From NCBI GenBank assembly GCA_023023105.1, contig CP083824.1:4154001-4218000 (forward strand): DNA of 64,000 bases. Direction: 5' to 3'. Shown here piece after piece: positions 33,853 to 50,573 of this stretch. The notes under the pieces are model-generated. The model saw only the letters and a program-made list of their open reading frames with translations. It did no database searches and had not been told where the DNA came from. Both the position numbers and the translations under genes were made by a program. The DNA comes from Enterobacter ludwigii (lineage in GTDB: Bacteria > Pseudomonadota > Gammaproteobacteria > Enterobacterales > Enterobacteriaceae). Position 1 is the first letter of the stretch. Every line of letters begins with the position of its first letter.

Positions 33853-35490
33853 CTACCGAGCCAGCGCAGCAAACACCTCTGCCACCGCGACCGCCCCCGG
33901 ATCCATTACTCCATCCAGATTCTCTTTATTCACATACGACGAACGCCCCGCTCCGGCTTTCTGCATTTTCGCGGTCGCTTCGGCACCCTGCCGCGCAGCC
34001 TGCGCCGCCGCGTGAAGATCGCCTTTCAGCAACGCCTCCAGCGCGGGCTGCAGCGCGTCGATCAGCGTACGATCGCCAAGATCAGCCCCACCGTACTGCT
34101 TCATCTGCGCCAGCCCACTCAGTAGGGCTTCCGGCAACGGCTTCCCGTCATGCAGCTTTTGTCCGGCCGCCGTAAAGAAGATCGACATCAGCACGCCACT
34201 CGATCCGCCCATCACCGTGGCCAACCGCTCGCCTACCAGCAACAGCAGCGTTGGGATATCATCCAGAGGCAGTTTGTGCTCCTCAAGGCGCTGCGCAATG
34301 TCTCGCGCTCCTTGCGCAAAGGTAGAGCCGGTATCGCCATCCCCCACTTTGGCATCCAGTGCATTGAGCCGATTTTCAAGCTTAATCAGCGTGGTTGTTA
34401 CCTGGGAGACATACTCGCCCACCTCTGCGTTAGCAGATGGGGTATATTCCACGCGGTCATGCAGCGCGCTATGTTCCTGTACACGCAAGGGGGCAAACGC
34501 CACTGGTTTTTGCCAGCCCAGCGTCTCAACCTCTTCATGGAGCGCTTTTTCAAAGAGGTCGTTAAGCTTCAATAACGTCAGGGAAAAGCCCTTCATATCC
34601 AGGGCACTCACCAGCGGCGCGGGGCCAATCAGGTACGCGATATGCTCTTTCAGAGCCGAGTGCGCCAGCTCTTTGGTGAGCAGCGCCATCTCCAGCGCCG
34701 ACACGCCGCCAAGATTGTTAATCAGCACTGCAAAGCGCCCCTCTCCCGCCTGCTCGCGTAACGGTGTTACCAGCGTGTCGATAATGGCTTTGCTGTTTTG
34801 CGTATCAACCACCGAAGCTCCCGGCTCCCCGTGAATACCGAGCCCCAGTTCCACATGACCTTGCTTAATTCGCCCTTCTCCATCATCACTGCCTGGCAGG
34901 TTACAGGTTTGCATCGCAACGCCCAGGCTCCAGAGATTATCGCAGGCCTGTTGCGCAATATCCCGCACTTCACTCAGTGATTTCCCGTGCTCCGCCGCAT
35001 AACCTGCAATCTTATGTACCAGCGCCGTACCGGCAATGCCGCGCGGCTGCTTGTTATCCGGCAGCGCGATGTCATCGGCAACAATCACCATCTCCACCTT
35101 CAGGCCATAGCGTTTGGCCTTTTCCGCTGCCAGACCGAAGTTCAGGCGGTCGCCGGTATAGTTTTTGACGATCAGCAGACAACCGCGATCGCCCGTTACC
35201 GCCACAATGGCGTTCAGTACCGCATCCACGCTCGGCGAAGCAAACAGATCGCCGCACACCGCCGCCGTCAACATGCCTTTGCCGACAAACCCGGCGTGTG
35301 CAGGCTCATGACCAGAGCCACCGCCGGAGATCACCGCTACGCGGCTTTTGTCCCAGTCGCCGCGCGCGACGATCCTGATGGCCGGATCGATATCAAGTTT
35401 GACGAGATTCGCGTGTGGCGCAGAAAGCAGTATGCCTTCAATGGCATCGTTGACCAGCTGTTTGCGATCGTTAAAGAAGAATCTGGACAT
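33853..35490 (-). CDS. ATP-dependent dihydroxyacetone kinase (fused DhaK-DhaL)
   Basis: A 545-residue single-chain kinase like that of Citrobacter freundii and yeast DAK, not the PTS-dependent split DhaKLM of E. coli K-12. The N-terminal K domain has GGGSGHEPAHAG at 56-67 and His220 in GIHGEPG, the residue that covalently holds dihydroxyacetone. The C-terminal L domain has the Mg-ATP aspartates 379, 384 and 386 in DAKVGDGDTGS. It stands alone: no glycerol dehydrogenase, regulator or other dha gene is nearby, so the substrate could be dihydroxyacetone, glyceraldehyde or another triose. It is divergent from yjgR (137 bases). Confidence 0.92.
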   Translation of the reverse strand: MSRFFFNDRKQLVNDAIEGILLSAPHANLVKLDIDPAIRIVARGDWDKSRVAVISGGGSGHEPAHAGFVGKGMLTAAVCGDLFASPSVDAVLNAIVAVTGDRGCLLIVKNYTGDRLNFGLAAEKAKRYGLKVEMVIVADDIALPDNKQPRGIAGTALVHKIAGYAAEHGKSLSEVRDIAQQACDNLWSLGVAMQTCNLPGSDDGEGRIKQGHVELGLGIHGEPGASVVDTQNSKAIIDTLVTPLREQAGEGRFAVLINNLGGVSALEMALLTKELAHSALKEHIAYLIGPAPLVSALDMKGFSLTLLKLNDLFEKALHEEVETLGWQKPVAFAPLRVQEHSALHDRVEYTPSANAEVGEYVSQVTTTLIKLENRLNALDAKVGDGDTGSTFAQGARDIAQRLEEHKLPLDDIPTLLLLVGERLATVMGGSSGVLMSIFFTAAGQKLHDGKPLPEALLSGLAQMKQYGGADLGDRTLIDALQPALEALLKGDLHAAAQAARQGAEATAKMQKAGAGRSSYVNKENLDGVMDPGAVAVAEVFAALAR

Positions 35491-35627
35491 AGTTTCCCAC
35501 TATTTTGTGAACCGTATGCAAAAGCATAGTCCGCGCTGGATAATGCGCCGCAAAGTCAGGAATTTACTCAACCAAATTGCGACCAGGTTGCCTATACTCC
35601 ACCCAGGACTAAGAGAGGAAGCGCATT

Positions 35628-37130
35628 ATGAGTACACCATTGTTAATTGCCAGGACGCTGGAAAAAGAGCTGTATTTACTGCCCGCGATGGCGAACCGCC
35701 ACGGTTTGATCACCGGCGCGACCGGGACGGGGAAAACCGTGACTCTGCAAAAGCTGGCGGAGTCGCTTTCGGAGATTGGCGTACCGGTCTTTATGGCTGA
35801 CGTGAAAGGCGATTTAACCGGTGTCGCTCAGGAAGGGACGGCCTCTGAAAAACTGCTCGAACGGCTGAAGAATATTGGCATCACGGACTGGACGCCGCAT
35901 AACAATCCGGTGGTGGTGTGGGATATCTTCGGTGAGAAAGGCCACCCGGTGCGCGCGACCGTCTCCGATCTCGGCCCGCTGCTGCTGGCCCGTCTGCTTA
36001 ACCTCAACGACGTGCAGTCCGGCGTATTGAATATTATCTTCCGTATTGCCGATGACCAGGGGCTACTGCTCCTCGATTTCAAAGATCTGCGCGCCATTAC
36101 CCAATACATCGGCGATAACGCTAAATCCTTCCAGAACCAGTACGGCAATATCAGCAGCGCCTCGGTGGGCGCCATTCAGCGTGGGTTGCTGACCCTGGAG
36201 CAACAGGGGGCCGAACACTTCTTCGGCGAGCCGATGCTGGATATCAAAGACTGGATGCGCACCGACAGCAACGGCAAAGGCATCATCAACATTCTGAGTT
36301 CTGAGAAGCTCTATCAGATGCCGAAGCTTTACGCCGCCAGCCTGCTGTGGATGCTCTCTGAGCTCTACGAACAGCTACCCGAAGCCGGTGACCTGGAAAA
36401 GCCCAAACTGGTGTTCTTCTTTGACGAAGCACACTTGCTGTTTAACGATGCCCCACAGGTACTACTGGACAAGATTGAACAGGTTATCCGCCTGATCCGT
36501 TCCAAAGGTGTTGGCGTCTGGTTTGTTTCGCAAAATCCGTCAGATATTCCGGACAACGTGCTCGGGCAACTTGGTAACCGCGTGCAGCACGCCCTACGCG
36601 CCTTTACGCCGAAAGATCAGAAAGCCGTTAAGGCCGCCGCGCAAACCATGCGCGCCAATCCGGCCTTTGATACCGAAGCGGCGATTCAGGCGTTAGGCAC
36701 CGGTGAAGCGCTGATCTCGTTCCTGGATGCGAAGGGCAGCCCGTCCGTGGTGGAACGCGCCATGGTGATCGCACCCTGCTCGCGCATGGGGCCGGTGACC
36801 GACGATGAGCGTAACGGTCTGATTAACCACTCTCCGGTGTACGGGAAATACGAAGACGAGGTGGATCGCGAGTCCGCATTCGAGATGCTGCAAAAAGGGG
36901 TCCAGGCGACAACGGAATCGCAGGATGCGCCTGCCGCTAAAGGGCAGTCTGTCGCCGTGGATGACGGTATTCTCGGGGGGCTCAAAGACATCCTGTTCGG
37001 CAGCACCGGTCCGCGCGGCGGCAAGCGTGATGGCGTTGTACAAACCATGGCGAAAAGCGCCGCGCGACAGGTCACTAATCAGATAGTGCGCGGCATGCTG
37101 GGAAGCCTGCTAGGCGGCCGTCGCCGGTAG
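35628..37130 (+). CDS. yjgR: HerA/DUF853-type ATPase YjgR
   Basis: A 500-residue P-loop ATPase of the helicase HerA-like superfamily. Walker [10 protein letters not shown] is near residue 30, Walker B is [12 protein letters not shown] and an arginine-finger region lies toward the C-terminus. The function is unknown in E. coli. It ends in a basic tail, GSLLGGRRR. The last 21 bases overlap the 3' end of yhcC on the other strand. In E. coli yjgR faces lptG instead. Confidence 0.93.
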   Translation: MSTPLLIARTLEKELYLLPAMANRHGLITGATGTGKTVTLQKLAESLSEIGVPVFMADVKGDLTGVAQEGTASEKLLERLKNIGITDWTPHNNPVVVWDIFGEKGHPVRATVSDLGPLLLARLLNLNDVQSGVLNIIFRIADDQGLLLLDFKDLRAITQYIGDNAKSFQNQYGNISSASVGAIQRGLLTLEQQGAEHFFGEPMLDIKDWMRTDSNGKGIINILSSEKLYQMPKLYAASLLWMLSELYEQLPEAGDLEKPKLVFFFDEAHLLFNDAPQVLLDKIEQVIRLIRSKGVGVWFVSQNPSDIPDNVLGQLGNRVQHALRAFTPKDQKAVKAAAQTMRANPAFDTEAAIQALGTGEALISFLDAKGSPSVVERAMVIAPCSRMGPVTDDERNGLINHSPVYGKYEDEVDRESAFEMLQKGVQATTESQDAPAAKGQSVAVDDGILGGLKDILFGSTGPRGGKRDGVVQTMAKSAARQVTNQIVRGMLGSLLGGRRR

Positions 37131-38051
37131 ACGGGGAACCCACGGGCGGCCAAGCGCCGAACCCTGTACACCGTTCTCCTGTAGATAGCGGTCGATTTCT
37201 ACCATCCCCGTCCAGCGGTTCTCACACCATAGCGGTGCCAGAAGCGTTGGACGGCGAGCGCTGGCCGAAATACGGTGGTAGACAATTTCCGGCGGTGTGT
37301 GGCGAATCATCTCCCCCGCCGTCACCGTATAGTCCTCAAGCTCAATACCGCTTAACCGCCCGGCCTCCCAGGCTTTCGCCATAATGCTGCCCTTCACGAT
37401 ATGCAGCGGGTGCAGCTTGATACCGTCCACGCCGGTCTCAACCACCTTTTCCAGCGTCTCCAGACCGTGCTGTCGCCCTTCCCCCGGTAAACCGACAATC
37501 AGGTGCGAACAGACCTTCAGCCCACGCTCACGGGCCAGCCGCGTGGTGCGCTGGTAGCAGGCGAAATCATGGCCGCGATTGATTCGGTGCAGCGTTTTGT
37601 CATGTGCGGTCTGCAAGCCCAGCTCCAGCCAGATCTCGTAACCTTGTTCTTTGTACTCGCTGAGCAGCTCCAACACCGCCTCCGGTACGCAGTCCGGGCG
37701 CGTGCCCACGCACAGCCCAACGATGTTAGCCTGACTGACGGCCTGCTGATACATAGAGCGCAGTACCTGCACCTCAGCCCACGTGCTGGTATAGGCCTGG
37801 AAATAGGCCAAATATTGCTTTGCGCGGTTCACCAGGCTCGCCTGATGGGCAAGCTGTTCAGCGATAGATTTATGCTGCTGGGCTTCGTCAGCAAACGACG
37901 CAACGTTACAGAACGTGCAGCCACCACGCCCGATGGTGCCATCGCGATTCGGGCAGCTAAAGCCGCCATGCAGCGTCAGCTTATGAACCTTTCGCCCATA
38001 GCGTTGCAAAAGATCCCCACCAAACATATTGACTAATTTCTGTAACTGCAT
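37110..38051 (-). CDS. yhcC: Radical SAM protein YhcC
   Basis: A 313-residue radical SAM enzyme of the TIGR01212 family. The cluster cysteines are in [16 protein letters not shown]; the substrate is unknown. I start at [13 protein letters not shown] (38051) as in E. coli; an in-frame ATG at 38093 would add 14 residues. The C-terminus reads [13 protein letters not shown], a few residues longer than and different from E. coli, and these terminal codons lie in the overlap with yjgR. Confidence 0.95.
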   Translation of the reverse strand: MQLQKLVNMFGGDLLQRYGRKVHKLTLHGGFSCPNRDGTIGRGGCTFCNVASFADEAQQHKSIAEQLAHQASLVNRAKQYLAYFQAYTSTWAEVQVLRSMYQQAVSQANIVGLCVGTRPDCVPEAVLELLSEYKEQGYEIWLELGLQTAHDKTLHRINRGHDFACYQRTTRLARERGLKVCSHLIVGLPGEGRQHGLETLEKVVETGVDGIKLHPLHIVKGSIMAKAWEAGRLSGIELEDYTVTAGEMIRHTPPEIVYHRISASARRPTLLAPLWCENRWTGMVEIDRYLQENGVQGSALGRPWVPRLPATAA

Positions 38052-38348
38052 AATCTGATAGACCGTCCCGGAGAAAGGGGACAAGCCTGCCATTTTTAGC
38101 CTCTGTCGGCGATGACCTGGATCAATCGCCCTGGACGGCCTTTATCTATATGAATAAATACTCAGGATTACTGCAATTTCATTCACAACTCTCGTGATTA
38201 CTTTTCCTTATGTTCTGATTGTTTTTTTCATTTATAGCGCCACCACTTAAAAACAGTGGCTTTATGCGGGTTTGCAGCCAATGTCAGATTATTATTCTGC
38301 TATAAAACTGCTATTCAGCACGCTACATTGATAATACCGCTTTCATAT

Positions 38349-38364
38349 AGTGAGTCAGATCACA
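38349..38364. promoter_or_regulatory. CRP-like site upstream of gltB
   Basis: AGTGA-GTCAGA-TCACA: right half perfect, left half 4 of 5 against TGTGA-N6-TCACA. It is about 112-127 bases upstream of the candidate gltB -35. Confidence 0.5.
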
Positions 38365-38475
38365 CTCCGCTGCGTCCTGTCAGGGCATACAATCAATGTA
38401 AAAATAGTTAAATACCCTTTAATTACAATCAGATAAACTCTCTTTAGCACATTTTTGTATAAATAAGATTGCCAT

Positions 38476-38504
38476 TTGACCTGTGTACCAATTCCCGATA
38501 AGTT
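38476..38504 (+). promoter_or_regulatory. Candidate gltBD promoter
   Basis: TTGACC, 17-base spacer, TAAGTT. It would give a leader of roughly 225 bases before gltB. By-eye match. Confidence 0.4.
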
Positions 38505-38737
38505 GGAAATCCGCTGGAAGCTTTCTGGATGAGCGGCCTGCTCATCATATTTATGCAGTAATTGAGATTCCCTCTGAAGCAAGTCCTCAAACTTGTTTAC
38601 CTGCGCGAAAGGATGAAAAGAGGGCGAATGCGAGGTCCGCGTATGAAACGTAAACCCCGTCGCCATGCTCTTTCTGTGCCTGTGCGCCACGGTAAAGTTC
38701 AGTGGGAAGCCCGACGAGCCTGGGGAGGTTCACTGAT

Positions 38738-44626
<5,889 letters not shown>

Positions 44627-44656
44627 AAAAACAGGCCCGATTGGGCCTGTTTTTTT
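44627..44656. terminator. Bidirectional terminator between gltD and sspB
   Basis: A-run, AACAGGCCC-GATT-GGGCCTGTT, then T-run. It lies between convergent genes and touches the sspB stop. Confidence 0.9.
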
Positions 44657-45158
44657 ATTTGACGACGCGAAGAGCCGGACGACCACCGCGCGGAGGCGGA
44701 TCGTCATCAGGATCATTGTCGTCATGATGATCGGGTTTATCGCCATCAATAAGCGACATCACCGTGTCGCTTTCGCGCTCATCGGATGCGTTGTCATCAT
44801 TCAGGCTGGCAACATCCTCGTCGTATGCTGCTTCCGGCTCAAACATCGTGCCTGCGCCGTTTTCACGCGCGTAGATCGCCAGTACCGCAGCCAGAGGAAC
44901 GGACACCTGACGCGGCACACCGCCAAAGCGCGCATTAAAGCGCACTTCGTCGTTGGCCAGTTCCAGGTTGCCCACCGCGCGCGGCGCGATGTTCAGCACG
45001 ATCTGTCCGTCACGCGCATATTCCATAGGAACCAGCACGCCCGGCAACGTCACATCCACAACCAGGTGCGGCGTGAGCTGGTTATCCAGCAGCCATTCAT
45101 AGAAGGCGCGCAGCAGATACGGACGGCGTGGGGTAAGTTGTGACATTTCCACAGTCAT
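44655..45158 (-). CDS. sspB: ClpXP specificity-enhancing adaptor SspB
   Basis: Delivers ssrA-tagged proteins to ClpXP. It has an N-terminal dimeric substrate-binding domain (about 1-115), a variable acidic linker, and the C-terminal XB tail RGGRPALRVVK that docks on ClpX. The ATG at 45158 overlaps the sspA stop (TAATG). A GTG two codons downstream has a better-spaced GAGG and gives the 165-residue E. coli length, so the true start may be 45152. Confidence 0.96.
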   Translation of the reverse strand: MTVEMSQLTPRRPYLLRAFYEWLLDNQLTPHLVVDVTLPGVLVPMEYARDGQIVLNIAPRAVGNLELANDEVRFNARFGGVPRQVSVPLAAVLAIYARENGAGTMFEPEAAYDEDVASLNDDNASDERESDTVMSLIDGDKPDHHDDNDPDDDPPPRGGRPALRVVK

Positions 45159-45796
45159 TAGCCTCGGCCAAGACGCATTTCACGTTCAGGTTCAGTTAAC
45201 GATGCCAGGAATGAATCACGTTCAAATACGCGAGTCATGTAACCCTTCAGCTCTTTCGCACCCGGACCGCTGAACTCTACGCCCAGAGTCGGCAGACGCC
45301 ACAGCAGCGGTGCCAGATAGCAATCCACCAGGCTGAACTCATCGCTCAGGAAGAATGGCTTCTGACCAAACACAGGGGCAATTGCCAGCAGCTCTTCACG
45401 CAGTTGCTTACGTGCTGCGTCGGCTTCAGAAGAGGAACCGCTAACGATAACGTTCATCAGCGAGTACCAGTCTTTCTCGATACGCTGCATGTACAGGCGG
45501 CTTTCACCACGCGCGACAGGGTAAACCGGCATCAACGGCGGATGTGGGAAACGCTCATCCAGATATTCCATAATGATACGGGATTCCCACAGGGTCAGCT
45601 CGCGATCCACCAGCGTCGGTACGCTTTGGCTCGGGTTGAGATCGATCAGATCCTGAGGTGGGTTATCCTTTTCCACATGCTCGATCTCAAAACTGACACC
45701 CTTCTCGGCCAGCACGATACGAACCTGATGGCTATAAATGTCAGTAGGACCAGAAAACAGCGTCATTACCGAACGTTTGTTGGCAGCGACAGCCAT
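45158..45796 (-). CDS. sspA: Stringent starvation protein A
   Basis: A 212-residue GST-fold protein without GST activity. It binds RNA polymerase and modulates acid-stress and stationary-phase transcription. N-terminal thioredoxin-like domain MTLFSGPTDIYSHQVR; C-terminal helical domain. It heads sspAB and is separated from rpsI by a terminator. Confidence 0.98.
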   Translation of the reverse strand: MAVAANKRSVMTLFSGPTDIYSHQVRIVLAEKGVSFEIEHVEKDNPPQDLIDLNPSQSVPTLVDRELTLWESRIIMEYLDERFPHPPLMPVYPVARGESRLYMQRIEKDWYSLMNVIVSGSSSEADAARKQLREELLAIAPVFGQKPFFLSDEFSLVDCYLAPLLWRLPTLGVEFSGPGAKELKGYMTRVFERDSFLASLTEPEREMRLGRG

Positions 45797-46049
45797 GAAA
45801 ACCTCCAGGTATATTCAGAATTTTTACTGCTACCGGCCCAACAGGGGCCAGCCAGATGTTGTATCGCCCATCCCAGAGAAAACACATTGTTCAAGAATCG
45901 AACAAAAATCGAGTATTCACCGATATTTGGGCAGAAAATTGGATGATAGTTTACCAGATTTTGATGGCTTTGTGGTGAGGGGATTCTGGAAATGTGGAAA
46001 AAGAGGAGATATATGAATTTATATTGTGGATAACCTGCACATTATCCAT
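45797..46049 (-). promoter_or_regulatory. sspA upstream region
   Basis: An AT-rich gap holding no conserved ORF. It must contain the sspA promoter. Minus-strand TAAACTATCAT around 45945-45957 is a possible -10 area, but I cannot fix a -35. Confidence 0.35.
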
Positions 46050-46076
46050 AAAAAAACCCGCCGAAGCGGGTTTTTC
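46050..46076 (-). terminator. Terminator after rpsI
   Basis: A-run, AACCCGC-CGAA-GCGGGTT, T-run; it works on either strand. It lies 30 bases after the rpsI stop. Confidence 0.9.
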
Positions 46077-46105
46077 GCCAATCGTTCTGCGTAAGCAGAA
46101 AATGA

Positions 46106-46501
<396 letters not shown>

Positions 46502-46513
46502 CTATAATCCCGA

Positions 46514-47111
<598 letters not shown>

Positions 47112-47187
47112 GAGAAGTTGAGGTCAAAGATCGACCCTTAAATGTGATTTGGAATGGGTTTTTCGGGGGGAGGTATTGCGCGGTCTG

Positions 47188-47226
47188 GTGCCCTCCCCCA
47201 GTTCCTCTCCCACAGGGAGAGGCTGG
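47188..47226. repeat. Dispersed intergenic palindrome after zapE
   Basis: GTGCCCTCCCCCAGTTCC followed by hairpin CCTCTCCC-ACA-GGGAGAGG. This kind of element is common in enteric intergenic regions. It is 3 bases past the zapE stop, so it may also end zapE transcripts. Confidence 0.6.
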
Positions 47227-47229
47227 CAT

Positions 47230-48354
47230 TTATGGCATATGCTCAAGCTTGAGGTATTCCTCGCTCTGCATCTCCTGCAGACGCGAGAGGCAACGCTGGA
47301 ACTCGAACTTCAGCCGCTCTCCCTGGTAGATCTCATATAAAGGTACCTCAGCGCTAATCACCAGCTTGACGTGCCGCTCATAAAATTCATCCACCAGCGC
47401 AATGAAGCGTCGTGCTTCGCTCTCCATCAGCCGCGTCATGACCGGAACGTCCAGCACCATCACGGTATGGAACAGGCGTGAAAGCGCAATATAGTCGTGC
47501 TGGCTGCGGGCATCCACACAAAGTGTTGTGAAGGAGACGGCCAGCGTTTGATTCTCTACGCCAAGCGTGGGCAACGGGCGGTGGTTAATCTCAAGCTCCG
47601 GAGCGTTTTCACGTTTTGCCCCCGCCAGCGCCAGCCAGAGTTTATCCATTTGATGGGTTGTCTCGGCGTTCAGCGGTGAGAGCCACAGGTGCGCCTGGGT
47701 CAACGTACGCAGCCGGTAATCCACCCCGGCATCCACATTCATAATGTCACAATACTGCTTGATGGCGTCGATGGCAGGCAGGAAACGTGCGCGCTGCAGA
47801 CCGTTGCGGTACAGCTCGTCCGGCGGGATGTTCGATGTGGCAACCAGCGTAATCCCGCGTGCAAACAGCGCTTTCATCAGGCCGCCCAGCAGCATGGCAT
47901 CGGTGATGTCAGAAACAAAAAATTCGTCAAAGCAAAGCACGTCCGTTTCCGCCTTAAACCTGTCGGCCACAATCTCAAGCGGATCGCTTTTGCCCTGCAG
48001 TGCAGTTAGCTCTTCATGAACCCGCAGCATAAAACGATGGAAATGCAGACGCTGCTTACGTTCGCCCGGCAGACTCAGATAAAACAGATCCATCAGCCAG
48101 GTTTTTCCGCGCCCTACGCCGCCCCACATATATAAGCCGCGTACAGGAGCATGAGCCTGTGGTGCTTTTTTACCGAGCAACCGCCCAAATGCCGCCTTTA
48201 GCCCACCATTCTGTTCGACTTCAGCGGGTTTTGCCGTGAGTTCCTGATAAATCATCTCCAGACGGCTTACCGCCTCACGTTGAACGTCATCAGCTTGATG
48301 AGTGCCGTCGTTAAGGGCCAGTTGATAACGCGATGCAGGGGACAGGTTTTGCAT
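47230..48354 (-). CDS. zapE: Cell-division ATPase ZapE
   Basis: A 374-residue AFG1-like AAA+ protein; the family member in E. coli associates with the Z-ring under stress. Walker A is GGVGRGKTWLMD and Walker B is LCFDEFFV. It is divergent from zapG. Confidence 0.97.
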   Translation of the reverse strand: MQNLSPASRYQLALNDGTHQADDVQREAVSRLEMIYQELTAKPAEVEQNGGLKAAFGRLLGKKAPQAHAPVRGLYMWGGVGRGKTWLMDLFYLSLPGERKQRLHFHRFMLRVHEELTALQGKSDPLEIVADRFKAETDVLCFDEFFVSDITDAMLLGGLMKALFARGITLVATSNIPPDELYRNGLQRARFLPAIDAIKQYCDIMNVDAGVDYRLRTLTQAHLWLSPLNAETTHQMDKLWLALAGAKRENAPELEINHRPLPTLGVENQTLAVSFTTLCVDARSQHDYIALSRLFHTVMVLDVPVMTRLMESEARRFIALVDEFYERHVKLVISAEVPLYEIYQGERLKFEFQRCLSRLQEMQSEEYLKLEHMP

Positions 48355-48543
48355 AATCTTATTGTTATTCCTTCAATTAAACCTCACCAGCAGCCGTGAC
48401 TGATGAAAAAAAGGCCGTTCTACACTACGCGATGATACGTCAGGATTCCACTTCTACAGAAATAGCGGTTATAGTGGCATTATCAGGCACAGGCAGGAGC
48501 CGAGCCAACACCCTACGGAACAACAAGACAACGGGAGAAGTTC

Positions 48544-48942
48544 ATGACCTGGGAATATGCGCTAATCGGTTTAGTCGTCGGCATCGTCATCGGTGCTGTG
48601 GCCATGCGTTTCGGTAATCGCAAATTGCGTCAGCAGCAGTCACTGCAGTACGAACTGGAAAAGAACAAAGCGGAACTGGAAGAGTATCGTGAAGAGCTGG
48701 TCAGCCACTTTGCCCGTAGCGCCGAGCTGCTGGACAACATGGCGACCGACTATCGTCAGCTGTATCAACATATGGCAAAAAGCTCCAGCAGCCTGCTGCC
48801 GGAAATGACCGCGGAAACCAATCCGTTCCGCAACCGTCTGGCAGACTCTGAAGCCGGTAACGATCAGGCGCCCGTCCAGATGCCTCGTGACTATTCAGAT
48901 GGCGCGTCAGGCCTGCTGCGTGGCGGTGTAAAACGCGATTAA
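48544..48942 (+). CDS. zapG: Z-ring/envelope coordination protein ZapG (YhcB)
   Basis: 132 residues (DUF1043). One N-terminal transmembrane helix (about 3-22), a coiled coil (about 28-75), then a disordered tail. The E. coli protein links division, cell-wall and LPS synthesis. It starts MTWEYALIGLVV with GGAGAAG upstream. Confidence 0.97.
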   Translation: MTWEYALIGLVVGIVIGAVAMRFGNRKLRQQQSLQYELEKNKAELEEYREELVSHFARSAELLDNMATDYRQLYQHMAKSSSSLLPEMTAETNPFRNRLADSEAGNDQAPVQMPRDYSDGASGLLRGGVKRD

Positions 48943-49113
48943 TCGCACAACCTGAATTTATTTTACGGGCGCAGCGATTGCGCCCGTCCTTTCTTCATGA
49001 CCCCAGCTATCATTTAGTTAAGCACCTCATTGTTCAGCGGTTTAAAATTCAATAACATCAACGTGTTTTTGGGGCCGTTTTTCCTTTATTCCAGGTTACG
49101 AGAGTCAACATCG

Positions 49114-50481
49114 ATGAAGAAAAAAAACCAGCTGTTGAGCGCTATCGCGTTAAGTGTCGGGTTATCTCTCTCGGCGTCCTTCCCTGCCCTTGCCGCCATC
49201 CCCTCTCAGGTGCCCGGTCAGGCAGCCATTCCAAGCCTCGCACCGATGCTGGAAAAAGTGTTGCCTGCGGTCGTCAGCGTACAGGTTGAGGGTACGGCTG
49301 TACAAAGCCAACGCGTACCGGAAGAACTGAAAAAATATTTTGGCGATGAAGCTCCCGACCAGCAGGCTCAGCCTTTTGAAGGTCTGGGTTCAGGCGTCAT
49401 TATTGATGCGGCCAAAGGCTATATTCTGACCAACAACCATGTCATCAGCCAGGCCGATAAAATCAGCGTACAGCTTAATGATGGACGTGAATTTGATGCC
49501 AAACTGATTGGCGGCGATGACCAGAGCGATATCGCGCTGTTGCAGGTGCTGAACCCGAGCAACCTGACTCAGATTACCATTGCGGACTCCGACAAACTGC
49601 GTGTCGGTGATTTTGCCGTTGCCGTGGGTAACCCCTTTGGTTTAGGGCAGACCGCCACCTCCGGGATCGTCTCGGCGCTGGGACGTAGCGGCCTGAATCT
49701 GGAGGGGCTGGAAAACTTTATTCAGACGGATGCCTCCATCAACCGTGGGAACTCCGGCGGGGCATTGCTCAACCTGAATGGCGAGCTGATTGGGATTAAC
49801 ACGGCTATTCTGGCCCCTGGCGGCGGCAGCATTGGAATTGGTTTTGCCATCCCCAGTAACATGGCCAAAACGCTTGCCCAGCAGCTGATCCAGTTCGGTG
49901 AAATCAAGCGCGGGCTGTTGGGGATCAAGGGAATGGAGATGAGCGCGGATATCGCCAAAGCGTTCAACATCAACGTGCAGCGGGGCGCATTTGTGAGTGA
50001 AGTCCTGCCAAACTCCGGTTCGGCAAAAGCCGGCGTGAAATCGGGCGATGTGATCGTCAGCCTGAATGACAAGCCGTTGAGCAGCTTCGCAGAGCTACGT
50101 TCACGCATTGCCACGACAGAACCTGGCGCCAAAGTGAAGCTGGGCCTGATTCGTGACGGCAAGCCACTGGACGTTGAAGTCACGCTGGATAAGAGTACCT
50201 CGTCATCTGCCAGTGCGGAGCTTATCGCCCCAGCGCTGCAAGGGGCAACGTTAAGCGATGGGCAGTTGAAAGACGGAACGAAGGGCATTAGCATCGACAC
50301 CGTTGAGAAGAGCAGCCCTGCCGCGCAAGCAGGATTACATCAGGATGATGTCATCATTGGCGTAAACCGTAATCGCGTGCAATCCATTGCCGAGCTGCGC
50401 AAGGTGCTGGAAAGTAAACCGGCGGTTATTGCCCTGCAGGTTATGCGTGGCAATGAATCTATCTATATTCTGTTGCGCTAA
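49114..50481 (+). CDS. degQ: Periplasmic serine endoprotease DegQ
   Basis: An HtrA-family protease/chaperone; 455 residues from the ATG at 49114. Signal peptide about 1-27 (ending ALA). Catalytic His in TNNHVIS, Asp in DQSDIALL, Ser in NRGNSGGALL. Two PDZ domains follow. An in-frame upstream ATG at 49030 is not conserved. It lies 92 bases before degS. Confidence 0.98.
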   Translation: MKKKNQLLSAIALSVGLSLSASFPALAAIPSQVPGQAAIPSLAPMLEKVLPAVVSVQVEGTAVQSQRVPEELKKYFGDEAPDQQAQPFEGLGSGVIIDAAKGYILTNNHVISQADKISVQLNDGREFDAKLIGGDDQSDIALLQVLNPSNLTQITIADSDKLRVGDFAVAVGNPFGLGQTATSGIVSALGRSGLNLEGLENFIQTDASINRGNSGGALLNLNGELIGINTAILAPGGGSIGIGFAIPSNMAKTLAQQLIQFGEIKRGLLGIKGMEMSADIAKAFNINVQRGAFVSEVLPNSGSAKAGVKSGDVIVSLNDKPLSSFAELRSRIATTEPGAKVKLGLIRDGKPLDVEVTLDKSTSSSASAELIAPALQGATLSDGQLKDGTKGISIDTVEKSSPAAQAGLHQDDVIIGVNRNRVQSIAELRKVLESKPAVIALQVMRGNESIYILLR

Positions 50482-50573
50482 GCATTTGCGATGCCGGACA
50501 TCACCGCTGCGTGTGATGTCCGGATAACTCATGTTATGCTGCAAATCGTCCCTTTTTTAACGACACGCGCATC

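Larger units (their letters stand above)
38052..38737. promoter_or_regulatory. yhcC/gltB divergent regulatory region
   Basis: A long AT-rich stretch with no convincing conserved gene apart from the candidate leader ORF listed separately. In E. coli the gltBD promoter is controlled over several hundred bases by Lrp, IHF, CRP and ArgR, and the size here fits. A CRP-like palindrome lies at 38349-38364. A candidate sigma-70 promoter for gltB is TTGACC (38476-38481), then a 17-base spacer, then TAAGTT (38499-38504). Confidence 0.65.

Noticed and set aside
37110..37130. yhcC as a frameshifted pseudogene
   Set aside because: The frame is intact with full radical SAM motifs and near-normal length; only the last residues differ.
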